The translations under genes and the position numbers were made by a program. A stretch of 16,209 nucleotides of DNA from Candidatus Aenigmatarchaeota archaeon (lineage in GTDB: Archaea; Aenigmatarchaeota; Aenigmatarchaeia; QMZP01): contig QMZZ01000003.1 in assembly GCA_003663445.1 (NCBI GenBank), positions 1 through 16,209 of the forward strand. Direction: 5' to 3'. Positions 6,180 to 12,960 of the stretch are shown one piece after another. The notes below the pieces were generated by a model that was not told where the DNA came from, made no database searches, and worked only from the letters and a program-made list of their open reading frames with translations. The stretch's first letter is position 1. Each line of letters begins with the position of its first letter.

Positions 6180-6959
6180 ATGGTCGCATCAACAGAAGTC
6201 CTGGACGCACTGAAGTCCATCGGGCTGAACCTGTATGAGAGGAAGATCTTCGTAGCCCTTTTAGCAAAGGGTGTGGCCACTGCAGCAGAGCTTTCCGAGA
6301 TAGCTAATGTTCCGAGATCAAGATCTTATGATGTTCTCGAATCCCTGGCTGAAAAGGGTTTTGTTCTCGTCCAACCCTCAAAACCTTTAAAGTATGTGGC
6401 TTTGAAGCCTTCCGAAGCCATAGAAAGGGTCAAGGAAAAGCTAAAAAGAGATCACGAAACAATGCTCGAAAGGATCGACAGGCTGAAGAACTCCAAGATA
6501 ATGCAGGAGCTTGAAAGCATCTATAAACAGGGCCTTTCCTTTATCCAGCCAACCGAGATTTCCGGTACGCTGAAAGGCAGGCATATCATCAACCGGCAGG
6601 TCCAGAGCCTTTTCAAATCAGCTAAAAAGGAGATAACCGTTCTGACGACCCCCAAGGGTCTGAAGGACTTGCATGAGAATCACTATAGGATCCTGAAGAA
6701 GCTGGTAAAGAAGGGCATAAAGCTTAAGATCCTGGCTCCTGAAACCGATCCAGAGCTTCTGAAGAGCTTTTCCCAGATAGCTGATGTGAAAAAGATCAAA
6801 AAGCCGGCAGGAAGGATCTATGTGGTTGATAATCAGCATGTCATCCTTTCCCTGACTGACGATTCTGTTCACGAATCTCAGGATGTCGCTTTTTGGGCTA
6901 ATTCACCCCATGCTGCCAAGGACATAATCCAGCCCTATATCGAGTATCTCAAGAAATAG
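6180..6959 (+). CDS. TrmB-family transcriptional regulator
   Basis: A 259-residue regulator of the archaeal TrmB family, which in Thermococcales controls sugar uptake and central carbon metabolism. Residues about 8-75 are the TrmB winged helix: L-x-x-I-G-L-N-L-Y-E-R-K-I-F-V-A-L-L at the start, recognition helix V-P-R-S-R-S-Y-D-V-L-E-S-L, and wing G-F-V-L-V-Q-P-S. A coiled helix (76-125) is followed by a phospholipase-D-like effector domain (about 135-255). That domain has K-E-I-T-V-L-T-T, G-I-K-L-K-I-L-A-P and a V-V-D-N-Q-H-V-I-L-S core. The ligand cannot be read from sequence. It may regulate itself through the inverted repeat upstream. Its last 11 nt overlap the convergent porB. Confidence 0.88.
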   Translation: MVASTEVLDALKSIGLNLYERKIFVALLAKGVATAAELSEIANVPRSRSYDVLESLAEKGFVLVQPSKPLKYVALKPSEAIERVKEKLKRDHETMLERIDRLKNSKIMQELESIYKQGLSFIQPTEISGTLKGRHIINRQVQSLFKSAKKEITVLTTPKGLKDLHENHYRILKKLVKKGIKLKILAPETDPELLKSFSQIADVKKIKKPAGRIYVVDNQHVILSLTDDSVHESQDVAFWANSPHAAKDIIQPYIEYLKK

Positions 6960-7806
6960 AAAGCTTCTCGATTTTTTCCAATCTTTCCCATTCCTGAGAT
7001 ATCCTGTTTCTGATTTCCTCTACTTGCTCTGGCTTCAGGTGCTTGAACCTGCCTTGGCTTCCCAAATATTCTTCAAGCCCCTTAAAACTTGGGCGATGGG
7101 TTATCCTCAGGACCTGATTTTCTATCTCGTAAAGAGGCCAGATCCCGCAATCCACGGCAAGCCTTGCAATCCTGACTGTTTGGCTCGGATCGAACCTCCA
7201 ACCAGTCGGGCAGGGGATGAGAATGTGAAGGAAGGATGGCTGAAGCTCCAGGGCTTTCCTGAACTTTTCGACCAGGTCAGAAGGATATCCAGGAGAGGCC
7301 GTGGCAGCGTAAGGTATCCTGTGTGCAGCTACTATATCGACCAAGGGCTTCTTTTCCCTCAGTTTTCCAGGCTCAACCCTTCCTGCCGGAGAGGTTGTCG
7401 TCTCGGCATATTTCGGCGTTCCGCCTGATCTCTGAATCCCCGTATTCATATAAGCCTCGTTATCCAGGCATATCTGCGTTACTTTATGCCCCCTTTCCAA
7501 CATCCCTGAAAGGGCCTGAAAGCCGATATCAAAAGTCCCGCCATCTCCGGCTATCGCCAGGACCTTCCAGGGCTTCCCCAGCTTCCTGACAGCAGCTTCT
7601 ATACCAGAAGCCACGGCCGAGGTGCACTCAAAAGCGACATGGATCGCAGGACATTCCCAAGCAGACCTCGGATATGCGGTAGTGCAGACCTCTAAACAGC
7701 CAGTAGCCATCGAGACTATAACATCCTTGGGGCATACCTTTTTCAGAAGGGACATCACCACCCCTATCCCACATCCTGCACAAAGGGTATGACCAGGAGC
7801 AAGCAT
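6949..7806 (-). CDS. porB: 2-oxoacid:ferredoxin oxidoreductase beta subunit (PorB-type)
   Basis: A 285-residue thiamine-pyrophosphate-binding beta subunit of pyruvate (or related 2-oxoacid) ferredoxin oxidoreductase, which makes acyl-CoA, CO2 and reduced ferredoxin. The proximal 4Fe-4S ligands are present: Cys9 and Cys12 (C-A-G-C-G), Cys37 25 residues later, and Cys199 (I-P-C-P-T-G-W). The TPP/Mg2+ site is G87-D88-G89 ... L-D-N116-E-A-Y-M-N-T-G-I-Q. Length is near normal for PorB (about 290-310). Unusually, porA, porG and porD are not next to it; both neighbours are unrelated. The ATG at 7806 has a TATA box about 26 nt upstream and an inverted repeat just beyond. Substrate specificity is inferred from PorB-like residues; VorB is an alternative. 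Confidence 0.92.
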   Translation of the reverse strand: MLAPGHTLCAGCGIGVVMSLLKKVCPKDVIVSMATGCLEVCTTAYPRSAWECPAIHVAFECTSAVASGIEAAVRKLGKPWKVLAIAGDGGTFDIGFQALSGMLERGHKVTQICLDNEAYMNTGIQRSGGTPKYAETTTSPAGRVEPGKLREKKPLVDIVAAHRIPYAATASPGYPSDLVEKFRKALELQPSFLHILIPCPTGWRFDPSQTVRIARLAVDCGIWPLYEIENQVLRITHRPSFKGLEEYLGSQGRFKHLKPEQVEEIRNRISQEWERLEKIEKLSIS

Positions 7807-7827
7807 AATAAAGCTTCCCTAAAACCC

Positions 7828-7836
7828 TTTTTAAAC
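7828..7836 (-). promoter_or_regulatory. TATA box of porB
   Basis: Minus-strand GTTTAAAAA is centred about 26 nt before the ATG at 7806, the spacing of a leaderless archaeal promoter. This gives porB its own promoter, separate from the membrane-protein gene 77 nt upstream. Confidence 0.55.
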
Positions 7837-7837
7837 C

Positions 7838-7857
7838 TGACGTATCGAAATTCGTCA
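7838..7857. promoter_or_regulatory. Inverted repeat next to the porB TATA box
   Basis: TGACG (7838-7842) and CGTCA (7853-7857) are perfect complements separated by 10 nt. A nested CGAA-A-TTCG palindrome sits at 7846-7854. The element is directly upstream of the porB TATA box, where an archaeal activator or repressor could act. It does not match the TrmBL1 TATCAC-N5-GTGATA motif. Role inferred. Confidence 0.4.
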
Positions 7858-7883
7858 AATGTCTACTCAATTTGCTGGCAGAA

Positions 7884-8132
7884 TTACTTTTTCCTTCTCT
7901 TCCTTTTCTCTTCAGCTTCGAGCTCCTTTAGGGTCTTCAATTCGTCTATCTCGAGCCAAACAACAAAAAGCCCGAGCAGGATCAGGAAGATTGGGATGAT
8001 CCCTGTTAGGACGATCAGAAAGTTGTCGAGCCATGCTATCCGGGTTATATGGCTGTAAAGGGAGTCTAGGAAAAGGCCCAGACCGATCACCACAAGGATG
8101 ATGCCTCCCAGAATTTTTACAGCAGGATGCAT
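7884..8132 (-). CDS. Small two-helix membrane protein
   Basis: An 82-residue protein I do not recognise. Two hydrophobic helices (about residues 7-25 and 38-60) are joined by a short polar loop containing H-I-T-R. An acidic-to-basic cytoplasmic tail follows, ending K-R-K-R-R-K-K. The tail is likely helical and, by the positive-inside rule, cytoplasmic, so both ends should face the cytoplasm. The ATG at 8132 has a TTTAAAT element about 25 nt upstream, so it is probably leaderless with its own promoter. It is divergent from rpl15e. No function can be assigned. Confidence 0.72.
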   Translation of the reverse strand: MHPAVKILGGIILVVIGLGLFLDSLYSHITRIAWLDNFLIVLTGIIPIFLILLGLFVVWLEIDELKTLKELEAEEKRKRRKK

Positions 8133-8152
8133 ATAAAATTTTTGTTTTGATT

Positions 8153-8162
8153 ATTTAAATTT
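8153..8162 (-). promoter_or_regulatory. TATA box of the two-helix membrane-protein gene
   Basis: Minus-strand AATTTAAATA is centred about 25 nt before the ATG at 8132. The core ATTTAAAT is self-complementary, so it cannot by itself tell direction. The plus-strand gene rpl15e has its own box closer to its start. Confidence 0.5.
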
Positions 8163-8173
8163 GATTCGAAAGA

Positions 8174-8183
8174 AATATTAAAA
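8174..8183 (+). promoter_or_regulatory. TATA box of rpl15e
   Basis: AATATTAAAA lies about 25 nt before the rpl15e ATG at 8204 and is preceded by CGAAAG, which fits a BRE. The spacing and the lack of any Shine-Dalgarno suggest a leaderless mRNA. Confidence 0.55.
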
Positions 8184-8203
8184 CCTACCAGTAACATTAG
8201 TTT

Positions 8204-8776
8204 ATGCAATCCGCTTACAGGTTCATCCGGGAGCTCTGGAAAAGACCCAAAGAGGCTTTGGGCAAGCTCTGGTCTCAAAGGCTCAGGGAATGGAGAAAGC
8301 AGCCGGTCGTTTTCAGGATAGAAAAGCCGACAAGGCTTGATCGGGCAAGAAGTTTGGGGTATAAAGCCAAACCCGGTTTTGTGGTTGTTAGGGTGAGGGT
8401 GAAGAAAGGGCTGAGGAAAAGGCCAAAACCGGCAGGAGGAAGAAAACCGAGGGCAGCTGGAAGGTTTTTCTCTCTTGCCAAATCAAAGCAGGTAAGGGCA
8501 GAGGAAAAAGCTGCAAGGAAGTATCCAAACCTTGAAGTCCTGAATTCTTACTGGGTGGGGGATGACGGAAGTTATACCTGGTATGAAGTCATTCTGGTCG
8601 ATAAACACCATCCCCAAATCAGGGCTGACCCAAAGATAAACTGGATATGCAGGCCTGCTCACACAAGAAGGGTTTTCCGAGGACTGACATCGGCAGGAAA
8701 GAAATCCAGGGGACTGAGGAGCAAAGGAAAGGGCGCCGAAAAGGTAAGGCCATCCAAAAGAAAGCACGGAAAATAA
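8204..8776 (+). CDS. rpl15e: 50S ribosomal protein L15e
   Basis: A 190-residue ribosomal protein of the large subunit, found only in archaea and eukaryotes. Diagnostic segments include the N-terminal S-A-Y-R-F-I-R-E-L-W, a run R-P-T/K-R-L-D-R-A-R-S-L-G-Y-K-A-K-x-G-F-V-V-V-R-V-R-V, and R-x-K-P-A-G-G-R-K-P-R. The centre carries Y-P-N-L-E-V-L-N-S-Y-W-V-G-D-D-G, followed by Y-E-V-I-L-V-D and the C-terminal R-G-L-T-S-A-G-K-K-S-R-G-L-R. The protein is strongly basic, as expected, and full length. The ATG at 8204 is well placed for a leaderless transcript. A membrane-protein gene follows 34 nt downstream with its own TATA box, so co-transcription is optional. Confidence 0.97.
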   Translation: MQSAYRFIRELWKRPKEALGKLWSQRLREWRKQPVVFRIEKPTRLDRARSLGYKAKPGFVVVRVRVKKGLRKRPKPAGGRKPRAAGRFFSLAKSKQVRAEEKAARKYPNLEVLNSYWVGDDGSYTWYEVILVDKHHPQIRADPKINWICRPAHTRRVFRGLTSAGKKSRGLRSKGKGAEKVRPSKRKHGK

Positions 8777-8780
8777 AATA

Positions 8781-8788
8781 TTTATAAA
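8781..8788 (+). promoter_or_regulatory. TATA box of the five-helix membrane-protein gene
   Basis: TTTATAAA is centred about 26 nt before the ATG at 8811. It lies inside the 34-nt gap after rpl15e, so the membrane gene can be transcribed independently of the ribosomal gene. Confidence 0.58.
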
Positions 8789-8810
8789 CTTTCCTGACCA
8801 TTAGATAAAT

Positions 8811-9377
8811 ATGGCTGTTGTGCTCGCGCAGTTCGCCTTCGAGCAGATTATTTACAATATGGAGCAGATGGGATTTTTCCGCTTCCTTTTCCCATTCCTC
8901 TTGACCCTCGGGATCATTTACGGCCTGCTGGAATGGGCTCTTGGTGGTGAAAAAGGAAGGTTTCCGAAAAGCGTCAATGCCCTGATATCCCTGATAATCT
9001 CTTTCTTCGTGATGCTCTGGGCTTCTGCCAACCCAGGAATTGTCAGCTTCTTGATGAACATTTCTGGTTACTGGTTCATTGCCGGTTCAGGTATCCTTTT
9101 CATCCTCATCCTGCTCGCTCTCGTCGGAGTGAAAACCGAGGAATATTTCCTTCAGAGTCAATGGGGTAAATGGGCATTCATCCTAGTCATTGTAGCTATT
9201 GGTGCTGCCATATTCTTCGGTGCAGGTGGGTCCAGCTTGGTAAGGATGCCTGCAGCTGCTTACAGCTCCCAGCTCTGGACGATAGTTTTCTTCGTGGTGA
9301 TTTTGGCTTTAGTCCTCTTCATTCTCGGGTCAGAAAAGGGTGGTGGCGGTGGTGGCGGACAGAAAGAGAAACCGTAA
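8811..9377 (+). CDS. Five-helix membrane protein with oligoglycine tail
   Basis: A 188-residue polytopic membrane protein I cannot name. Five hydrophobic segments are visible at about 22-43, 55-71, 87-106, 121-139 and 155-173. A tail with seven consecutive glycines (177-183) and a charged Q-K-E-K-P end follows. The N-terminus is amphipathic (E-Q-I-I-Y-N-M-E-Q-M-G-F-F-R-F). It lies near two coiled-coil genes and a secretion ATPase, so it may belong to a pilus- or secretion-like envelope machine. It does not look like the TadC/FlaJ platform protein, which is larger with long cytoplasmic loops. The oligoglycine tail could be a flexible linker. Function is inferred from context only. Confidence 0.78.
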   Translation: MAVVLAQFAFEQIIYNMEQMGFFRFLFPFLLTLGIIYGLLEWALGGEKGRFPKSVNALISLIISFFVMLWASANPGIVSFLMNISGYWFIAGSGILFILILLALVGVKTEEYFLQSQWGKWAFILVIVAIGAAIFFGAGGSSLVRMPAAAYSSQLWTIVFFVVILALVLFILGSEKGGGGGGGQKEKP

Positions 9378-9446
9378 ATAAACATCGGCTTTGGATAAAG
9401 AATTTTAATTTAAATTTTAAGGTCGATCAAATTCTTGGATAGGATT
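9378..9446. terminator. AT-rich convergent intergenic gap, possible two-way termination
   Basis: This is the only convergent gene pair in the window whose ends do not overlap. The gap holds the AT run AATTTTAATTTAAATTTT (9403-9420), with short T-tracts on both strands. Archaeal termination often needs only T-rich tracts, so it could stop transcription from both sides. No stable GC hairpin is present. Weak support. Confidence 0.25.
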
Positions 9447-10259
9447 TTATTCTGCAGGTGCTTCCCCTTTCTTTTTCTTCTTTAGCTCCTTTATCGTATC
9501 GGACAGGGCCCTAAGGGTCTGGAGCATGGGTGTCATGGAATCCCTCATGACCTTTTCGAGGGATTCTATCCTTTCGGAAAAGTCGGAAAGGGAAGCGCGG
9601 TAGTTCTCGAGACCGAGTTTTATTTCCTCTATGTCCGATTTCTTGATCCCGATGACGTCCTTGACAGCCGTTTCAAGGGCTTCCAGCCTGTTCTTCAGGT
9701 CCTTTACAAGTCCCTTCAACTCTTCCTTTTCCCTTTCAAAAGCTTCCCATCTCTCATCTATTATGGCCTCTGCTATCTCCTCTATCTCTGCTCTCCTCTC
9801 CAAAGGCTCCTTCGGCTTCAGGGGCGGGACCCTGAGTTCTTCACCCTTTGGGAGCTCCTCTTCTGCCCTTTTCGGTCTTTCAGGCAGCTGTGGTGGTTTC
9901 CATTCCTCTGCTCCCGGAAGAGGTACTTCAGGAGTGACTTCTGGTGGTATACCGGGTGGTTTTACCGGTTTTTCAGGAGGTGCTCCAGGTAACGGGGCTT
10001 CTGGCAGAGGGGCTTCCGGCGGTTTCACTTCAGGCATCGCCGGTTTTTCTCCTAGAAGCTCCTCCTTGCTCGGGAGGGAAGGAGCGACAGCCTTCCTGAC
10101 GGTCTCCTTCAATGCCTCGTCAACCTCTCTTGGAGAATATCCCTCGTCCTTCAAGGTCTTGATGATCTGGGCTTCTGAAAAACCCTGTGCAGAAAGCTCT
10201 TTCACCCTTTCGAGAGCCGAAACCTTGGGTGCTTTTTTCTTAAAAAGAGAGAGCTTCAT
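9447..10259 (-). CDS. Proline-rich coiled-coil protein, possibly secretion-associated
   Basis: A 270-residue protein with three parts. Residues 14-56 form a small helical domain (A-L-E-R-V-K-E-L-S-A-Q-G-F-S, then D-E-G-Y-S-P-R-E-V-D-E-A-L) of UBA-like pattern. Residues 59-152 are proline-rich and charged, with repeated P-L-P-E/G-A-P units. Residues 155-262 are a long heptad-patterned coiled coil, and the end is Lys-rich. There is no signal peptide or membrane helix, so it is probably cytoplasmic. It follows the second coiled-coil gene after 30 nt, on the strand opposite the ATPase. A scaffold role like archaellum ArlC/D/E is possible but only an analogy. A TATA box at 10281-10290 lies about 26 nt before the ATG. 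Confidence 0.78.
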   Translation of the reverse strand: MKLSLFKKKAPKVSALERVKELSAQGFSEAQIIKTLKDEGYSPREVDEALKETVRKAVAPSLPSKEELLGEKPAMPEVKPPEAPLPEAPLPGAPPEKPVKPPGIPPEVTPEVPLPGAEEWKPPQLPERPKRAEEELPKGEELRVPPLKPKEPLERRAEIEEIAEAIIDERWEAFEREKEELKGLVKDLKNRLEALETAVKDVIGIKKSDIEEIKLGLENYRASLSDFSERIESLEKVMRDSMTPMLQTLRALSDTIKELKKKKKGEAPAE

Positions 10260-10280
10260 AATTTTATTTTGTTTCCACCT

Positions 10281-10290
10281 TTTTATAAAT
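10281..10290 (-). promoter_or_regulatory. TATA box of the proline-rich coiled-coil gene
   Basis: Minus-strand ATTTATAAAA is centred about 26 nt before the ATG at 10259 and touches the stop codon of the upstream coiled-coil gene (10290-10292). The downstream gene can therefore be transcribed both from this box and by readthrough. Confidence 0.5.
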
Positions 10291-10679
10291 CACCTCATCC
10301 TCTCTTCTATCATCCTTTCTACTTCTTCTCTTGTCACGAATTTTGATTTAAGCGGGTTATAGATCTCGATAAGCTCCTCGAGTTCCTTTATCTTTGCAGT
10401 GGTTGCCACCCTTTTTAGCTGCTCGATGATTTCTTTTATGGTGGTTTCGAGCCTCGAAATCCTGTCATCAAGCTCGGAAAGCCTTTCCTCGAGCTTCTTA
10501 AAAGAATCTCCTGCCGTTTTTTTGTGCTCGAAAATATCGGATTCCAGGGTATTGAGTTTGCTCGTGATCGTGTCGGCATTTTCTTCCAGAACCCTCAGCC
10601 GTTTCATGTTGCTGTTCGTCCTTTCGACGAGCTCGTTCAGAATGTCTCTTACGGTCAGCTTCTTCCCCTTTTCTGCCAT
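10290..10679 (-). CDS. Small coiled-coil protein, possibly ArlC/D-like
   Basis: A 129-residue, almost entirely helical protein. Residues 10-105 show continuous heptads with L, I and V at a/d positions (for example L-E-E-R-L-S-E-L-D-D-R-I-S-R-L). The C-terminal tail N-P-L-K-S-K-F-V-T-R-E-E-V-E-R-M-I-E-E (108-126) is a compact conserved-looking motif that I associate with short proteins of small-genome archaea; that association is from memory. There is no Cys, signal or membrane segment. Its ATG is only 34 nt from the divergent ATPase ATG, so the two are probably controlled together. It may form a cytoplasmic ring or scaffold for the ATPase, by analogy with archaellum ArlC/D/E. Confidence 0.78.
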   Translation of the reverse strand: MAEKGKKLTVRDILNELVERTNSNMKRLRVLEENADTITSKLNTLESDIFEHKKTAGDSFKKLEERLSELDDRISRLETTIKEIIEQLKRVATTAKIKELEELIEIYNPLKSKFVTREEVERMIEERMR

Positions 10680-10713
10680 AATATTTATTTCTCCCCGCTA
10701 ATTAATAATCAGT
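10680..10713. promoter_or_regulatory. 34-nt divergent promoter of coiled-coil and ATPase genes
   Basis: ATATTTATT (10681-10689) is centred about 29 nt before the ATPase ATG at 10714. On the other strand ATTATTAATTAG (10698-10709) is centred about 24 nt before the ATG at 10679. Both core promoters fit in 34 nt and overlap, which links expression of the two transcripts. Inferred from spacing. Confidence 0.5.
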
Positions 10714-12960
10714 ATGGTTTGTACCTGCCCTTATGAATACGATGAAGATAAAGCAAGGGTGAGGATAAACTGCCTCGGTTCCATCTACGGTTCTTCTATC
10801 GAAGATTTTCCGGAGTGCATGGGCAGGGTTATAGATATCCTATTGGAAGTAAAAAAGGTCAACTCAGTTGTCCTTGCGAGACAGAGAGAGTACGAGTACG
10901 ATGTCAGGCAAGTAAGGATGCTTCAGGAGATTGCAGGGGTTTTCGAGTATGCGGTTGCTGAGCGGTTCCTGTCTTACAAGCTCGAAAGCCGAGTTTATCC
11001 AGAATGGTCTTCGGTTCTTCAAACGATCCTGCTCGACCTGCTAAGGACGGATCCTATAGGGGCTTATGTCGAGCTTCTGAGAGAGATAAGGAATGTAAAG
11101 TACAAGGCGAAAAAGGCTGAAAAGGCAGAGGCACTCAAACTCGAATCTTATATAGCTGATGTGCTTGAGCCCTTAAAGCAGAGGCTCGAGGAAACCCAGC
11201 TTATAAAGGCTGTCAAGGATAGGCTGACAGGGTATCATCTAGGAGACAGGACCCTCTACCGTGACCTCTTCAAGCCATCCACACGCCCGAATTTTATGTT
11301 CACCCGCTATATGGTCACACCACCAGAGGGAGCCGTATCGGTTGATCGCTACATGGTCGGAGATACCAAAGTCGAGATATTCAAATTGCCCCACACAACC
11401 CAGCACCTCTACTTCGTCCTTCCGCCAGAATTCAGGCTCACAGAGGACAAATATGCTATCCTTGATGCCGCAAGGCAGACGATGGCATCCTACAGGCCGG
11501 TTACGGCAGAGCTTTTGAAATCGGAAAGGGTCAGGGAGGTTTTCTATAATATAAGCCGGGATGTCGTGAGGGAAACCGCGGAGAAAATGGGAACCCGGCT
11601 TTCTGCTCACGAGATAAAGATGCTTGCAAGCATTCTCACGAGATACACAGCCGGATACGGCATCCTTGAAGTGCTCTTGGCTGATGAAAAGATCCAGGAC
11701 ATCTATATAAACTCTCCGGTCGAGAAAACGCCCATCCTGATAAATCATGCCGACTGGCATGAGTGCACGACCAACATAATTCCGACAAGAGAGGATGCAG
11801 AGGCATGGGCCACACGCCTCAGGATCCAGTCAGGAAGGCCCCTGGACGAGGCAAACCCTGTTCTGGATACCGATGTCACGATTCCGGGAATAGGGGCTGC
11901 CAGGTTTGCCGTTATCACCCGCACGCTTTCTCCAGAAGGTCTTGCCTTTGCCATTCGCCGCCACAGGTTCAAACCATGGACCCTCCCCCTCTTCATCCGA
12001 AACCGCATGCTGAATTCTTTGGCAGCGGGTCTGCTTTCCTTCTTGATAGACGGGGCTGTAACGCTTCTGATAGCAGGAGGAAGAGGTGCTGGAAAAACAT
12101 CCCTTCTGGCCTCATTAATGCTGGAGATCCTGCCGCAGATAAGGATCGTGACGATCGAGGACACGCTCGAACTTCCTGTCAAACAGCTAATAGATCTGGG
12201 ATATAATATAGAGTCGATGAAATCCCGTTCCGTCATCACGAAAGTCGAAACCGAGATGCCGGCTGATGAGGCATTGAGGACTTCCCTCAGGTTAGGGGAT
12301 TCCTGCCTGATAGTAGGTGAGATAAGGTCCTTAGAGGCAAAGGCTCTCTGGGAAGCGATGAGGATCGGAGCTCTTTCGAATGTGGTAGCTGGGACGATTC
12401 ACGGAGAGTCGGCTTACGGCGTCTATGACAGGGTCGTTAACGATCTTCAGGTCCCGCCAACCTCCTTTAAGGCAACTGATATAATCGTTATCTGTAAAGT
12501 CCTGAGGTCTGCAGACGGCCTTCACAGGTTCAGAAGGGTGACGGAAATCGTTGAGGTAAGAAAGCACTGGGAAAAGGATCCGGTCAGGGAAGGAGGTTTT
12601 GTTAACCTGATGGAATACAGAAGCCGGGATGATGAGCTGAAACCCACAGAAACGCTTCTTAACGGTGAATCCGAGGTTCTCAACAGGATAGCATCCATGG
12701 TAAGGGAATGGGCAGGAAACTGGTCAGCTGTCTGGGAAAACATAAACCTCAGGGCAAAGATAAAACAGAAGCAGGTCGAGTTTGCAGAAAAGCTCAAAAG
12801 ACCAGAACTTCTGGAAGCGAGATGGACCCTCAAGTGCAACTCCAGGTATCACTTGCTGGCTGAAAGGATAAGACAGGAACTCGGTTATGCCGATGCGAAA
12901 AGGATTTATGAAGAGTGGCTAAAATGGTTTAAGGAGGAGGTCAAGCATGCCGGAGGATAG
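10714..12960 (+). CDS. Type II/IV secretion (FlaI/TadA/GspE-like) ATPase
   Basis: A 748-residue AAA-like secretion ATPase that would drive pilus assembly or protein export at the membrane. The catalytic core has Walker A G-G-R-G-A-G-K-T (455-462, Lys461), an Asp-box region T-I-E-D-T (480-484, Glu482), Walker B L-I-V-G-E-I-R (532-538, Glu536) and a His box G-T-I-H-G-E (560-565, His563). The preceding N2-like domain carries the typical segment with R-I-Q-S-G-R-P-L-D-E-A-N-P and F-A-I-R-R. Archaellum FlaI is about 530-560 residues; this protein has a longer N-terminal region (about 250 residues) with Cys3, Cys5, Cys20 and Cys35, and a longer C-terminal helical tail. No platform or pilin gene is adjacent. 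Its end overlaps the rubredoxin start by 14 nt. Confidence 0.93.
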   Translation: MVCTCPYEYDEDKARVRINCLGSIYGSSIEDFPECMGRVIDILLEVKKVNSVVLARQREYEYDVRQVRMLQEIAGVFEYAVAERFLSYKLESRVYPEWSSVLQTILLDLLRTDPIGAYVELLREIRNVKYKAKKAEKAEALKLESYIADVLEPLKQRLEETQLIKAVKDRLTGYHLGDRTLYRDLFKPSTRPNFMFTRYMVTPPEGAVSVDRYMVGDTKVEIFKLPHTTQHLYFVLPPEFRLTEDKYAILDAARQTMASYRPVTAELLKSERVREVFYNISRDVVRETAEKMGTRLSAHEIKMLASILTRYTAGYGILEVLLADEKIQDIYINSPVEKTPILINHADWHECTTNIIPTREDAEAWATRLRIQSGRPLDEANPVLDTDVTIPGIGAARFAVITRTLSPEGLAFAIRRHRFKPWTLPLFIRNRMLNSLAAGLLSFLIDGAVTLLIAGGRGAGKTSLLASLMLEILPQIRIVTIEDTLELPVKQLIDLGYNIESMKSRSVITKVETEMPADEALRTSLRLGDSCLIVGEIRSLEAKALWEAMRIGALSNVVAGTIHGESAYGVYDRVVNDLQVPPTSFKATDIIVICKVLRSADGLHRFRRVTEIVEVRKHWEKDPVREGGFVNLMEYRSRDDELKPTETLLNGESEVLNRIASMVREWAGNWSAVWENINLRAKIKQKQVEFAEKLKRPELLEARWTLKCNSRYHLLAERIRQELGYADAKRIYEEWLKWFKEEVKHAGG
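12931..12940 (+). promoter_or_regulatory. Strong Shine-Dalgarno for the rubredoxin gene
   Basis: AAGGAGGAGG ends six nucleotides before the ATG at 12947, inside the last codons of the ATPase gene. It is the best Shine-Dalgarno sequence in the window. It supports translation of the short rubredoxin frame and coupling to the ATPase. Confidence 0.75.

Noticed and set aside
8146..8166. TTTGATT direct repeats flanking a TTTAAA
   Set aside because: Short and AT-rich, likely by chance in a promoter gap.
9338..9360. GGTGGC run as a microsatellite or structural DNA element
   Set aside because: It encodes the seven-glycine tail of the membrane protein with mixed codons; no separate signal.
9960..10025. 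GGTGCTCC/GGGGCTTC-like repeats as a possible DNA repeat array
   Set aside because: They encode the degenerate P-L-P-x-A-P units of the coiled-coil protein and are explained by coding.
9631..10362. 243-codon plus-strand open frame rich in Ser and Gly
   Set aside because: It is the antisense of the proline-rich coiled-coil protein; the Gly/Ser runs simply mirror Pro/Glu codons.
11239..11760. 173-codon minus-strand open frame
   Set aside because: Antisense to the secretion ATPase, no recognisable motif.
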